DNA of 64,000 nucleotides, taken from Basidiobolus meristosporus CBS 931.73 (Eukaryota > Basidiobolomycota > Basidiobolomycetes > Basidiobolales > Basidiobolaceae). How positions within the stretch are numbered: the stretch's first letter is position 1; each line of letters opens with the position of its first letter. The translations under genes were made by a program, and so were the position numbers. The notes under the pieces are model-generated. The model was not told where the DNA came from. It saw nothing but the letters and a program-made list of their open reading frames with translations, and ran no database searches. Shown piece by piece: positions 34,486-46,560 of the stretch. Location: positions 17,073 to 81,072 of the forward strand of contig MCFE01000403.1 of the NCBI GenBank assembly GCA_002104905.1, given 5' to 3'.

Positions 34486-35790
34486 CTACAAAGGTTGAGA
34501 GGGTTCTCCTGAATCTCTTTTCTTGTGATACCAATATCTTAATGGTTCAGTATTATCAGCAAGTCTTGCAAGTTTGAGTGTGTCCCTATGCACTAAGTCT
34601 TCCTGGATGTTGCCTTGTTTGTCCACTAGTTAGTAAGCTGCAAATGGACATTCTCTGATGATCTTGATTGGTCCTGTCCATTGTGGCTCATGCTTCTTTG
34701 AAGTGTTGTTTCTTAGCAATACAAAGTTCCCAATTGTCCATGCTTCTGGTGCTATAGTCTTATCAAATCTCTGCTTCATCTTTTCTGCACTTTGAGATAC
34801 TTTGGTCTGAGCCACTTGACGTCTTTGTTCCAGCTTCTGGTATCTACTTGGCTGACTGAGTTCATCTTCTATGGTGTCTGTGAGCTTTGGTTGTGTGAGA
34901 TCTCCTGGAATCCTAGGTTCACATCCATACACTATGTAAAATGGCAATTGCTGGGTGGTATTGTGTACTCTGACTCTGCATGCAAAGAGTGCTTGGTCTA
35001 TATACTCATCCCATCTACTGACAACTCCATTTGAATACTTGGTCAGCATTTTTCCAAATAATCCATTAAGCCGTTCAGTGACTCCATTAGTTCTGGGGTG
35101 ATACGCCAAGGTTCTCAAGTGATTGATCTGCTGCATTTCCAGGTAAGCTTCCAATGTCTTTGTCATAAAGTTTGCACCTCTATTGGATAGAATCTCTACA
35201 GGGCATCCAAATTTCATAAGGATCTCATGGTAGATGAAACTTGCAACTACTTGTTTACTGTCTATAGGTACAGCAGTAGCAACTGGCCATTTGGTGGCAT
35301 GATCAATTGCTACTAGGATCCAACAGTTGCATTTGCTGGTAGTTGGCAGTCTTCCAATAAAGTCAATTCCCCATCTTTCAAATGGTCTTACAAGCTCCAA
35401 GGGAAAAATTTCAGCAATTCTCTGTGGTTAGCCTTGGTTGATTTGGCAATTTGGGCATGTTTTCACTAGCTTCTCAATGTCTTGTTTCATTTGGGGCCAC
35501 CATGCTCTGGCTTTCACAAGGCTATAAGTTCCTCCACTTCCAAGATGTCCATATCCATTGTGTAGCTTATGTATTAAATCCTGGCAAGAAACATAAGGGC
35601 AATAGGCAACAGGGCTTCCATCAACCATTTTGCAGAGTGTTTCATCCTGTACTATAAATTTGCTGGCTGCTTCCTGGATTATCTTCTTGATATCTTCATC
35701 CACCTCATTAGGAGTGGCTTAGTCCTCCAAGTACTTTGGTAATAGGCTAGGCCAATCTGATTCATGCACCAAGTTGAGTTGTGCAGCTTG
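34486..35790 (-). pseudogene. gypsy-C integrase
   Basis: The minus strand has a zinc-binding domain at 35,428-35,703 (HKLHNGYGHLG ... CPNCQINQG, the H2C2 type). The core at 34,630-35,400 has the first Asp in WGIDFIGRLP and the Glu in NGVTERLNG. The second Asp position reads ILSNRGANF, Asn in place of the expected Asp, so the enzyme should be inactive. A C-terminal GNFVLLRNNT...GPIKIIRECPFAAY segment resembles the gypsy integrase tail. There is a stop between the zinc domain and the core (near 35,427). The D-to-N change is a CG-to-CA change at a TCC|GAT codon junction. Confidence 0.88.
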
Positions 35791-35792
35791 TT

Positions 35793-37682
35793 CTAATCTT
35801 GATAAGGCATCAGCAACCGTATTGTTTTTCCAGGGCAGTAGACAATCTCTAAGTCAAATTGCTGAATGTATTTGCTCCATCTTGTCATTCTTCTAGACAG
35901 TACCTTCTGAGTAAATATATACTTGAGGGAGGCCAGATCAGTCTTCACAGTGCATTTGACTCCTTCAATATAGCATCTCCATGTCTTCAAACAGTGTATT
36001 ATAGCAAGCATCTCCTTCTCATGCACTGGGTAGTTTTGCTCTGCTGAGTTCAGCTTCTTGAATTCAAAGGCAACAAGGTAGTCCTTTCCCTTGTGTTTTT
36101 GACTCAACACTCCACCAATTGCATAATCTGAAGCATCCATGCACAGAGTAAACTGTTTTCTGAAGTCAGGTATTCTTAAGCTTGGTAGTTTAGCAAATTC
36201 ATTCTTGAGCATCTGAAAGGCAGTCTCACAAGCTATGTCCCACTTATAGGTGTTGTCTTTCTTGAGGATATCAGTTGATGGTGCTGCAATACTTGCAAAG
36301 GACTTGACAAATCTTCAATAATAGGAAACCATTACAAGGAATGATCTGAGTTCTGATATGCTATGTGGCTGCTTCAGGTTCTTAATAACTTCAATCTTCT
36401 TAGGGTCTAAGGTCACTCCTGTGCTAGTCACTATGTGTCCCAGGTATTCAATGTGTTCCTTGAAGAATTCACACTTGGCTAGCTTGCCGGATAGCTTGTT
36501 CTCTCTTAGCTTCTTCAAGACCTTTTCAATGTGCACCACGTGATTCTCTTCTGTCTTGCTGTATATCAATATGTCATCCAGGTAGATTATCACAAACTTG
36601 TCAAAGTACTCCTGGAAGATGGTCTGCATCAGTGTTATGAATGTTGCAGGGGCATTGATGAGGCCAAAACTCATGACTAAGTACTTGTAATGTCCATATC
36701 TGGTCCTGAATGCTGTCTTAAGGATGTCTTCTGGCTTCACCCTAATCTGGTTGTATCCTGACATGAGGTCAATCTTGCTAAATATATTGGCACCATTGAG
36801 TTGGTCCAAAAGCTCTTCAATCCAAGGTATGGGGTACTTATTTTTCACAGTAACTGAGTTGAGGGCTCTGTAGTCAATACACATCCTAAGAGTTCCATCC
36901 TTCTTCTTCACAAAAAGAACTGGTGCTCCCCAAGGTGACTTGCTGGGTCTGATATATCCTTGCTCCAATAACTGATCTATTTGTCTCTTCATCTCTTCCA
37001 ACTCCAATGGACTCATTCTGTAAGGTGTCTTACTCACTGGGGGGCTATCTCCTGTGCCAATGGCATGATCTACATCTCTGACTGGTGGTAGGCTTACAAG
37101 TTCATCTGGAAATACGTCTGAATATACCTTCAAAAGAGTCTGGACCTTTTGGGGTACTGGTGCAGAGGAATCCTCCTGTAATACTGCCATGAGGAACATC
37201 TGGGTGCCTTTTCTTAGTGCTCTACAGAACTGTGTCTTGCTAAGTTCACTTGTTTCACACACATTGGAATTGACCAAGTTAAAATCCAGTCTGGCAGGTA
37301 ATAGCTAGTAGGTCTTGTTGTCCTTCTGTATCTGAGTAGCCTGGGTTCTCCAATTGATTGATGGATTACAACAAAATAGCCAGGTTTTCCCAAGTACAAG
37401 GTCAAACTTGCAGTTCCCAAATATATAGGCCTGTAGATCTTCTTCATAGTCATTGATCTTCATCCTTACTGGTTGAGTAATACAGTTGATTATGTGAGAG
37501 TTCCCATTAGCTGTTGAGACTGAAGTTAATTTGGTGGGTTCCAAGTTGATTCCAGCTTTCAAAGCAAATTGCTCTGACATGTACTTGTGCAATGCTCCTG
37601 AGTCAATCATGATTTGGCAGGTACTCCATTGATTACTCCATTCAAGTATAATAGCTTTCCTGAGCTTGAGGTCATCTGGCAA
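35793..37682 (-). pseudogene. gypsy-C protease, reverse transcriptase and RNase H
   Basis: The minus strand reads a retropepsin-like domain with MIDSGALHKYMSEQF (37,305-37,682), then RT 36,315-37,277 with RMCIDYRALN, YLDDILIYSK (intact catalytic YLDD) and LGHIVTSTG, then RNase H 35,793-36,212 with LCMDASDYAIGGVLSQ and HEKEMLAI. Single stops separate protease from RT (near 37,304) and RT from RNase H (YY-stop-RF near 36,315). The order PR-RT-RH-INT and the YLDD box place it with Ty3/gypsy. It is the most intact pol in the window. Confidence 0.9.
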
Positions 37683-37689
37683 AGGTATT

Positions 37690-38619
37690 CTTCTGTCATA
37701 TGGAAGGTGAGCTCTGAGTCTTCTTTAAGCTCATCCTCCATGTTACTTTGCTCCAGGGCATCAATATAGTTGAAGGTTCTTGATGGCTGGTGTCCATTTC
37801 TTCTCTGAGGGCAGTACTTTGCAATATGTCCCTGCTGGTGGCAATTAAAGCAAAGTCCTTTCTTCTTACATTCTTCCAAGGTAGAATTCTTCTGTATGGG
37901 GTCTATTTGCATTTGCACTGTTTCTGATTGTCTTCTTTCATAGTGATTGTAGCCTCTCTGATTAGTCATTGTGGGCTTCCCAACTCCAAACATAGCTGAG
38001 TCATAGTCAATGGCAATCTTGATGGCTTGTTCAATAGTCTGAGGTCTTTGATAATTCACTTCCTTACAAGTTCTTTCTTTTAACCCATCAATAAAGTATT
38101 CAACTTGATCCAGAGGGTCCATTCTTTCAATTTGTCCAAGTAGACACCTATATTCATAGATGTACTCTTGGACCATTCCTTTCTGTCTGAGTGTCTTCAA
38201 CTTTCTTTTTAGTAGTGTCTGTTAGTGTGGGGGTTCAAAGGCATCAGAATTTCCAACACAATCTCCTCCCAGGTAGAGATTTTTGAGCACCCCATCTTTG
38301 TGGATGACCTGATCTTGTTGTGGCACCACTGTAAAGCTGCATCTGCCGGGTAAGAGACTGCGTAATGTAACTTGCTTTCTGGAGCAATTCCCTGAGCCTT
38401 GAAAGCTTCTTCAATCTGGAAGAGCCAAGTTCCCAGGTTTTCATTGACTCTGCCATGGTACCGGTTGACTTTTGCACTAAAGTTGCTCTTGACAGGGTTT
38501 TGCTGGCTTTGAGCCATGGTAGTCATTCCTTGTTGTTGCTGACTAAGGATCTGGAGTAACTGTTACTGCTGGGCCAGGATTTGCTGCCTAGCATTCTTCC
38601 ATTCTTGATTTTTGGACAT
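37690..38619 (-). pseudogene. gypsy-C gag
   Basis: Starts at an ATG (38,619, MSKNQEWKNARQQ). A stop falls early (near 38,560). The main capsid-like part is 38,209-38,526 (LGTWLFQIEEAFKAQGIAPE), followed after a frameshift near 38,205 by 37,607-38,200 with YLDKL/EYRCLLGQIERMDPLDQ and a clean CCHC knuckle CFNCHQQGHIAKYC. The protease frame follows in a different phase. It is a Ty3/gypsy (retrotrans_gag) Gag, broken by one stop and one frameshift. Confidence 0.85.
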
Positions 38620-38677
38620 CTTGAGGGAGGCTTCTTCTTTCTTGAGGAGGGAGGTCTCTGGCTATTGCTGCTACCAA

Positions 38678-39033
38678 TGTTACAAGTCTTGGTATAGAAG
38701 TTATAGAGGAATAGGGAGCTTAGCTAGTATTGTATTCACTAAAACCTGAACTGATCTTTATTGAGGTTCCAGCAGCTCCTCATATATATTTTGCCAGATC
38801 AATTGTTGACTAATTGTATTTCCTAATGTAGATTGTGGCTGATGACTTATTTGATTGCATCATCATCACCCAATAAGATCCTACTTAATATTACTATTGC
38901 TGTCTGATAAGGATCTGCTGATTTATATGCTGACTAATGCTACTGATTTGATAAATAATACTGACATACTGATAACCTAAATATATACTAATTGATATGA
39001 CTGAAAACTGATCTAACTTAAACATTCAAGTGG
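38678..39033 (-). repeat. gypsy-C right LTR, broken by the gypsy-A insertion
   Basis: Starts TGTTACAAGT (plus strand) and runs to GTGG at 39,030-39,033, where gypsy-A begins. The missing end, CAGATCATAACA, lies at 47,832-47,843 after the second GTGG. Total length is about 368 bases, matching the left LTR. Confidence 0.92.
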
Positions 39034-40103
39034 TGTGGTGGTGTATAAGTCCAAGGGAGAGATAAGTCCAACACTTCTCAAGTGTTTTGTGTGTGGGGTG
39101 TTCACTGGGTGCAATAACCTGTGGCAAAAGCTTGCTAAGAATACTTGGGTTCTGTCTCTAATCTAATGTGAAGGGTAATAAAGCCACAAGCTTGTCAAGG
39201 GAAAACTATTGAGCTACAATCCCCAACTTAGTTGGCGTCTTCACAAAAGTAGGTGCTGGGTTCAGCGTCCTTTGAGATGACAATGTACTAAAGCTTCCAA
39301 AGTCAAAACAACTGTAAACTCCACCAGCAGGGACTTGATAAGAATGCAGCTGTGGTCAATAGTTACATAGACAGAAAAGTATCTTTGCCTGTACAAGAAC
39401 AAACTTGGGAAAGAATCAAATGTAATAAAAGATACCTACACTTAGTATTCCTCACAAGTAGTGCCTCCAAGGTCAGTTGGCTGTCAGCGCGGTTTCCTGC
39501 AAGTGTCCTGTGGTCTAGGATTGGAAGTTCAGGTAGCAGCAGGTAGCAGTGATCACACTAATCAACAAGTTGGTATATTGATAAAAGGGATGATGATTTA
39601 TTGTTGAGGGATAGCCTCCCTTATATACTTTTCTCACTGGCTAAGTGATTACTAATCATGGTGTTCCAGAAGGTTCCAGATATTGTAGAAGTCTTAATGA
39701 CACCAGAATGACCCAAGAATGTTCCAAGTAGGTGCTGGAAGGTTCTAAGAGGCACAGCACATCCAACCAATCAGGAATCAGTATTCTGAAACCTGTGAAA
39801 CATAGGGATACCATATATGGTATGGAAATGGTAGGGATGGTGCCACAGGTGGATCATATGTCACAGGTACTGGCGCGGGTACCTGCCTAATATAGAAGTA
39901 CTTAAAGCTAGTAATCTTACATAAAGTGAGGGGTAACTAATGCAATAAGGTAAGCAGGTGTGATAGTCAACCGGCTTATGGGATAGTACTGATTGGGTAA
40001 GACAAATGGGATAAAACTAAAATAAGTGTAGTAGAGATATAGGGAAGTAGGAAATAAGGGAATGAGCACATCTGTCAGTAGGTGTCACTGCCACCCCACT
40101 ACA
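39034..40103 (-). repeat. gypsy-A left LTR (3' LTR in element sense)
   Basis: Plus-strand ends TGTGGTGGTG and CCACCCCACTACA, 1,070 bases. It keeps CG-containing blocks such as 'ggcgcgggtac', unlike older copies. Confidence 0.92.
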
Positions 40104-40255
40104 TCCACCCCCCTCTCAGCTTTGAACTTGGGTCAAAGCAAACTAATCTTGATGTGCAAAATTCCTATGCTTGAATAACTTAAGTCAGTTTCCAGCAACT
40201 GGTGCTCTCAACTGGGTGTTGTCAAGGTCAGATATCTAATAACTTCCATTTCCAA

Positions 40256-41860
40256 TCACTTTGGAAATGAGGTAGGGGCCAGTCCATTTGTTGTCAAACT
40301 TCCGACTCCATTTTTGTCCAAGGTGGAATCATAGGGTAATACTGGGTCTCCTAGTGATAGTAGCTTTGGTCTTGTTGGGTGTGATTTGTCAAATGGCACC
40401 TTGTTCTTCAGTTGTATATCCTTAAGTTGTTCAGCAGCTATGCTGATATTCAAGTCATGGTGATCAAGTTGCTGTATGCAAGTTGCAAGGAGGTCTTCAG
40501 TCTGCATATTGGATCTCTAATTCAATGAGTTTAAAGTGATGGTGTTTAACTCAACTGGTAGTATGCAGTCATGTCCATAGAGTAGCTTGAATGGCAATAA
40601 TTCAGTTGTTCTCATGGTAGTAATTCTATCTGCCCAGAGTGCAAGATGTAATTGTTGTGGCCACAGTGTTGTGTTATTCTCACAGGTCTTGACAAGAGAG
40701 TCCACCAATGGTCCATGTCCTCTCTCTATCATTCCATTGGCTTGAGGGTGGTAAGCTGTTGTAAAAGCAATGTGTATCTTGTACTTTGAGCACAACTGCT
40801 GGATCATTTGGGATGTCATCACTCCTGTGTCAGCAACAAGTTTTTGGATGCAGCTAAATCTGCAGATAATGTCTTCTAGTATAAATCTCCATAGGGTATA
40901 GCTCTTGTTGTTGGGCAAGGCTTGAGCCTCTGCCCATCCACTTAGGTCATCTCTAGTAACAATCAGGTACTTTTTTGATCCAGCTGTTGGTATGTGGACA
41001 AGGTCAATACCAACCTTTTGCCATAGACAGATTGTGTAAGTAGGATGCAGTGGTTCTTCATAACGCTTGGAAGATCTCTTCTGGAAGGCTACCCATGACT
41101 TTACAAAGTGTTGGATATCACAGTACATGTTTTCCCAGTAGTACCTCTGAGCTGTGGTATTGTAGGTGGCTTCTTGTCCTCTATGTCCTCCTGGTTCTCC
41201 TTGGTGGATACTTGTCATGATGTTCAGTTGCTCTTGTGGGGTAGTGACTACTCTTCTTGGCATAAGTCCAGGCTTCACTTGCTTGAAGAGAAGATCATCT
41301 TTGAGATAGTAGTGGTATGCCTACTTCCTGAGTTTTCTAAACTCCTGAATTTCCATCCAACTAGGTTTCTTAAGTGTCCTTAGATATTCCTTGATCAGAC
41401 TTCAGGTAGTTCTCTGATGGTCTTTGATGGCAATCTGTTGGATCTCTGCATCAATAATATCATCAAAGTGAGAATCCAAGTCTTCAAATAATTGTGGTCC
41501 CTTCCTGGAGAGTGCATCAGCCACAACATTTGTCTTGCCAGGGATATGTCTGACCTCAAAGTCAAACATTTTCAGCCATGCCATCCATTGGTTTGTGGCA
41601 TCATCAGGTAGGTCAGGCTTGTTGATCATTCCTATAAGTGGTTTGGCATCTGTCTCCAGGATGAAATGTGTCATGTAGAGTTGTGACTTCAGTTTCCTCA
41701 GCATCTTCACAACTCCTAGCAGCTCTCTCTTAATCTGTGAGTATCTTTGTTCTCTAGGAGAGAATAGGCAGCTCTCATATCTGCAGGCATAGTGGTTGCC
41801 ATCTTCATCATCTTGGCCAAGTAGTGCTCCAGCTCCTATAACGCTTGCATCCACTGTCAA
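40256..41860 (-). pseudogene. gypsy-A RNase H and integrase
   Basis: The minus strand has RNase H at 41,402-41,860 (MTVDASVIGAGALLGQ, REQRYSQIKRELLGVV, HIPGKTNVVADALSR). The integrase frame at 40,517-41,278 has HRGQEATYN, first Asp in VGIDLVHIP, second Asp in LVADTGVM, and Glu in NGMIERGHG, so the DDE residues are all present. A tail at 40,256-40,507 (NKVPFDKSHPTRP) forms the integrase C-terminus. Stops at about 41,400, 41,280 and 40,510 separate the parts. The family is Ty3/gypsy, in a fungal clade distinct from gypsy-C. Confidence 0.88.
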
Positions 41861-41983
41861 AATAGGTGGTCATTCAGTGTTCTGATAGTCAAGAGGTCAT
41901 AGAACTAGTGGAGATACCAAGGCCTCTTTCAGTAATTGCATGGCTTCTTCTTGCTCTTCTCCCCATATAAAAGGGTTATTCTT

Positions 41984-43960
41984 TCACTGTAGTTGGTAGA
42001 TTGGTTCTGCTATCTCAGAAAATCCTGGGATCCAGATCCTAAAGAACCCACAAGCTGCTACAAAGCCACAAGCTTGTGTTAGATTTGTGGGGGTAGGCCA
42101 GTTGCATATCTTTTGTGTCTTGGAGTCTCCAGGTGAACAACCAAGGGTGTTGCATTTTTGTCCAACAATGGATATCTCTGATACACCAAAGCTGCTTTTC
42201 TCACCACTGATGGTGAGTCCAGCTTCTTCAATGGCTCCTACTACAACATCATTGTCTGAAATATGGTCATAGACAAACTTTCTTACTCCAGGCATAACTT
42301 CAGTGGCATCCCGGGTTTTTGGTCCTTTGATGCCTATATCATCAGCAAAGACAGCAAGTTTTTCAGGTATAAACTGGTACAGCCCATTCACCATGCATCT
42401 CTGGAACTGAGCCATGGAGTTTGTAGCCCCTTGGCTGAGTCTTGTCATCCTTAAAAGTCCAAATGGTGTCTGTAGTGCAAACATATCTCTTGATGTCTCA
42501 TCATGGGGAATCTAGTCATATCCTGAGTAGAGATTGTATGTTGAGTAGATGGAGTGACCACTAAAGCTTTCTGCAAAGTCATCAATAGATGGAGGTATAG
42601 CAGCATCTCTGATAGTGACAGCATTTGCAGGTTGCATGTCTTAAATGAATTGGAGCATTCCATTCTTCTTTTTGGTTACAAACCATCTGTTAGCATAGGG
42701 TCCATGGCAAGGTTCTAGGATACCAGCTTCTATCTTCTTCTTAAGTAGGTCATGCACATAAGCTTGGAGTCCTCTGGGCAGTGGGTAAGGCTTAATGACC
42801 AGGGTGTGTGGGCCACTGTATGAATCTTGATGGGTTTTTCAACCAATGTCTTTAAGAACCCTATCTCCTTGTCATTATATGAGAAAACCTTATCATGCCT
42901 TTTCAAGGTTTCTTCAAATAATAGTATCTCCTCTGGTGTAAGGTTTCCATTACCAATGATAAGTTGCTTAAGTCTCTCAGGTATAAGTTGTATATCTTCT
43001 GGTGTTTCTTCTGGGGGTCTAATGTAATCAGCAGGTTGAGATCCATCAGTCAAAGGGGTAAGTGATGGTCTAATCTTCTGTTCTACTGTCTTGTATTTTG
43101 TCCAAACCATAGCTGTCTGCTCCTGTATACCTAATGAGTAGCTCCAAATGTTGGGGTGTATATTGTCAGGCTCATCATCTTCTTACATAACAAGATGTGT
43201 CTTCTGGCAAGCAGTATGTGTCCTCTTATTGTTGGGTGTTACACCACAGATGGTTGACTGTAGTCCTGGGTTGGATCCTTGTATGGTGTACCATACTGAC
43301 CCATTGGAATAGTTGGTGGTTATAGCCTTAGTACTGGTTTCCCATGGTCTACCTAGCAGAAGGTCAAAGTTTGCCTTCTGGCAGATGAAGAGGGGAAGCC
43401 ATACCTTGATTCCTTGTACCTCAATTGGGAACTTGTGTACTACACCATAGAGTGGACTAGATCCTGAGTTTACATCAGTCATGTTCTATCCAGTATCTCT
43501 ATCAACAGGCAGTAGCTCCTTGCTTCTAAATGTCTTCCAGAAGTCTAGCGGCATAACACAAATCTCTGAGCCACTGTCAATTTGGCAGTCAACAGGGTCA
43601 TCATATATATACCTTTTCACCACAGCAGTTGGGACTGATTAAAAGGTCTTATATTCAGTAGTGTTGTCATCCTTTGGTGGTCTTCATGGTTTGTCTGAAT
43701 TATATGGGTGTCCATATGTTCATCAGCTTGTTGTATTGTTCTAAGCTGCTCATCAAAGGTCTTCCTAACAGATGGGGATACACTCATGATTTCTCCAACC
43801 AACAAAGTGAGGTTTTGCTTCAGCAGCTTCTCAGTAATCAGTTGAGGGCTTGAGTAGCTTGCTATCTTTGAGGTCATCTGAAAGTGAGGCAAGGTATCTT
43901 GGGTGGGAAGCATACTAGGCCTCTTGTCAATAACAACTTCAGGTTCTTCATATTGTGGTC
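41984..43960 (-). pseudogene. gypsy-A protease and reverse transcriptase
   Basis: The minus strand shows an aspartic-protease motif QIDSGSEICVM at about 43,560-43,600, followed by NFDLLLGRPW (43,183-43,482). The RT runs from 43,110 to 41,984 with MVWTKYKTVEQKIRP near its start, TRLSQGATNSMAQFQR, and the catalytic box VFADDIGIKGPKTR (F-A-D-D in place of Y-x-D-D). That box with the IKGPKT extension is characteristic of a fungal Ty3/gypsy group. Several stops (for example near 42,480, 42,660 and 42,730) break it. It begins just inside the solo copia-1 LTR. Confidence 0.85.
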
Positions 43961-43964
43961 TTCT

Positions 43965-44313
43965 TGTTGTAAAAATTTGTAATTCCACCTAAATATTCAC
44001 TTAACTTAGTCACTTAGATTATTACCCTCAAATCCTAGAGAATACTGACCAAATTCCTTGTTGGGATTTACTTAGAATATTTTCACCAAAATACCAGGTA
44101 CCCAGAACATGAAAATTCTCAAAGTTGTCCATACAGCCCCAAACTTTGCACAGATGTTCTTGGGACCTTCCTTAACCTATTCTACATGTTTGTAATGCCC
44201 AGACCAGGTAAAAGTATAAATACTACTTTTACATTCAATAAATCATTAAGTGAAAACCACATAATCTACTTGTTCTCAAAATCACTTCCAATATCTCCAA
44301 GACTCTTACACCA
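43965..44313 (+). mobile_element. solo copia-1 LTR inside gypsy-A
   Basis: 349 bases, from TGTTGTAAAA to TCTTACACCA, the same length as the copia-1 LTR at 9,127-9,475 with few differences. It is flanked by a perfect 5-base duplication CTTCT (43,960-43,964 and 44,314-44,318), the usual length for copia. The gypsy-A gag-protease sequence continues on either side. Confidence 0.93.
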
Positions 44314-44318
44314 CTTCT

Positions 44319-46450
44319 AAGGATGGGTTTGGCAGGTTCTTCAGGGAGGTGTCTTTTGGTAGCAAAGGCATTAACTTTGTATTGTCAGTTGTCAGGGCTG
44401 CTTGGATTCACTTTATGAGTCCCAATAGGGGCATCAACAGTAATCTTTCTGGTTGCTGAGTCAGATTTCTGAAAAAGGGCTCTCATCCCTCCTCTTTGGA
44501 AATTAGTGGGAATCCTTCTTCCTTCCTTGTCAGCTAGCATTCCATCAGCATCAAGCTGTACTGCTCCTTCTCTGAGTAGCTGACTAAGCTCTGAGCATTC
44601 TTGTCTAGCATGCTGAGTAGAGTCACACCAGATGCAGTGCCTGGGCAAAGGTCTTTGGCCCTCAGTATCAACCTCAGCTGAGCCATTAATCTTGAGGGCT
44701 AGATTTTGTAGCTGTTCAGCAAGTTGGTCAATTCTGTCAGTAGTGTAGGTCTGATTGTCAGCAGCAGCACTCCTTGGCTCCTTGGTTGACTGGTCTGGCA
44801 GATTAGATGTCAGGAGTCTCATAAAGGTAGAAGTTTGCATTGCCTCTAGGAGAACGTATTTCATCTCTGCAAAGCAAGGAATGCCTCACTTGTCATCCTT
44901 GGCTGCATGTAGGTCAACTTTCCTTGCCAAGTCTTGGGGAAGCCCTTGTGCAAGGTAAAGTGTCATGGTAAACTCAGTTATAGCCTGGGACTCTAGGAGT
45001 GGCTTGGCCATATCTTCATATTGTTGAATGAACTCTTCAAGTGGTAGCTTCAAAAGTCCAGTTCTTCCAAAGTGTCTGAGGTCTTCAATTCCATTGTATA
45101 TCTGGGGTCTACCATACTTGGTCTGTAGGTAGGTCTTCATTAAGGCCCAGTTAGTGAGAATGTCTCCTTGTCTGAGAAGCTTAGTGGTAATATCATTGGC
45201 GTAGTGGGGTGACAGTGACACCCACTGACAGATGTGCTCATTCCCTTTTTTCTACTTCCCTATATCTCTACTACACTTATTTTAGTTTTATCCCATTTGT
45301 CTTACACAATCAGTACTATGCTATAAGCTGGTTGACTATCACACCTGCTTACCTTATTGCATAAGTTACCCCTCACTTTATGTAAGATTACTAGCTATAA
45401 GTACTTCTATATTGGGCAAGGACCCGCGCCAGTACCCACAACACATGATCAACCCTTGACACCATCCCTACCATTTCCATACCATATATGGTATCCCTAT
45501 GTTACACAGGTTTCAGAATACTGATTCCTCATTGGTTGGAGGTGCTGTGCCTCTTAGAACCTTCCGGCACCTACTTTGAACATTCTTGGGTCATTCTGAG
45601 GTCATTAAGACTTCTACAATATCCGGAACCTTCTGGAACACCATGATTAGTAATCACTTAGCCAGTGAGAAAAGTATATAAGGGAGGCAATCCCTCAACA
45701 ATAAATCATCATCCCTTTTATCAATATATCAACTTGTTAATTAGTGTGATCACTGCTACCTGCTGCTACCTGAACTTCCAACTGCATACCACAGGACACT
45801 CCCAGGAAACCGTGCTGACAGCCAACCAACCTTGGAGGCAGTACTTATGAGGAATACTTAGAGTAGGTATCTTTTATTACATTTGATTCTTTCCCAAGTT
45901 TGTTCTTGTACAGGCAAAGATACTTTTCTGTCTATGTAACTATTGACCACAGCTGCATTCTTATCAAGTCCCTGCTGGTGGAGTTTACAGTTGTTTTGAC
46001 TTTGGAAGCTTTAGTACATTGTCATCTCAAAGGATGCTGAACCCAGCACATACTTTTGTTACAACGCCAACTAAGTTGGGGATTGTAGCTCAATAGTTTT
46101 CCCTTGACAAGCTTGTGGCTTTATTACCCTTCACATTAGATTAGAGACAGAACCCAAGTATTCTTAGCAAGCTTTTGCCAGAGGTTATTGCACCCAGTGA
46201 ACACCCCACACACAAAACACTTGAGAAGTGTTGGACGTATCTCTCCCTTGGACCTATACACCACCACATTGGTGCAGTAGTAGGGGAAGTCTTCAGCCAT
46301 TTCTTGTTCAGATAGGCTGCACATCTTGCAAAGCTTCTCCCATTTGAATATGAAGCTTTCCACATTCTTTCCATCAAACTGTGGGGCTCCATGTGAGAGT
46401 GGTAATGGCATAGAATTCATTTTGGGCAGGTAGGTCAGTGTTGTAATCAT
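44319..46450 (-). pseudogene. gypsy-A gag, split by an inverted solo gypsy-A LTR
   Basis: The minus strand starts at an ATG at 46,450 (MITTLTYLPKMNSMPLPLS, then FDGKNVESFIFKWEKLC and EQEMAEDFPYY) and is cut at 46,268 by a solo LTR. Gag resumes at 45,199 (NDITTKLLRQGD, YGRPQIYNGIEDLRHFGR, FTMTLYLAQGLPQDLARKV). It continues at 44,385-44,864 with CIWCDSTQHARQECSEL, a CX2C-H-X4-C knuckle variant. Stops near 44,886 and the two nested LTRs inactivate it. This is a retrotransposon Gag of the Ty3/gypsy type. Confidence 0.85.
45200..46268 (-). mobile_element. solo gypsy-A LTR, inverted, nested in gypsy-A gag
   Basis: The plus strand reads CGTAGTGGGG (expected TGTAGTGGGG) through to ACCACCACA, so it is in the opposite orientation to the host element's LTRs; 1,069 bases. 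The duplication TTGG flanks it (45,196-45,199 and 46,269-46,272). It has no internal sequence. Confidence 0.93.
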
Positions 46451-46560
46451 GAAAATATTGGTAGTCTTGTTTCAAGATGTGGATAGTAGCTCAAATCTTC
46501 AGGTAAATCTTGTTAGGTCCTAGGGAGCTTGTATGATCCCCCCACATTGGGTGCCAATTC

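Noticed and set aside
39352-39546. 64-codon frame, with near-identical copies at 10,409 and 46,878
   Set aside because: It lies inside the gypsy-A LTR and is shared only because the LTR is repeated; there is no sign of selection as protein.
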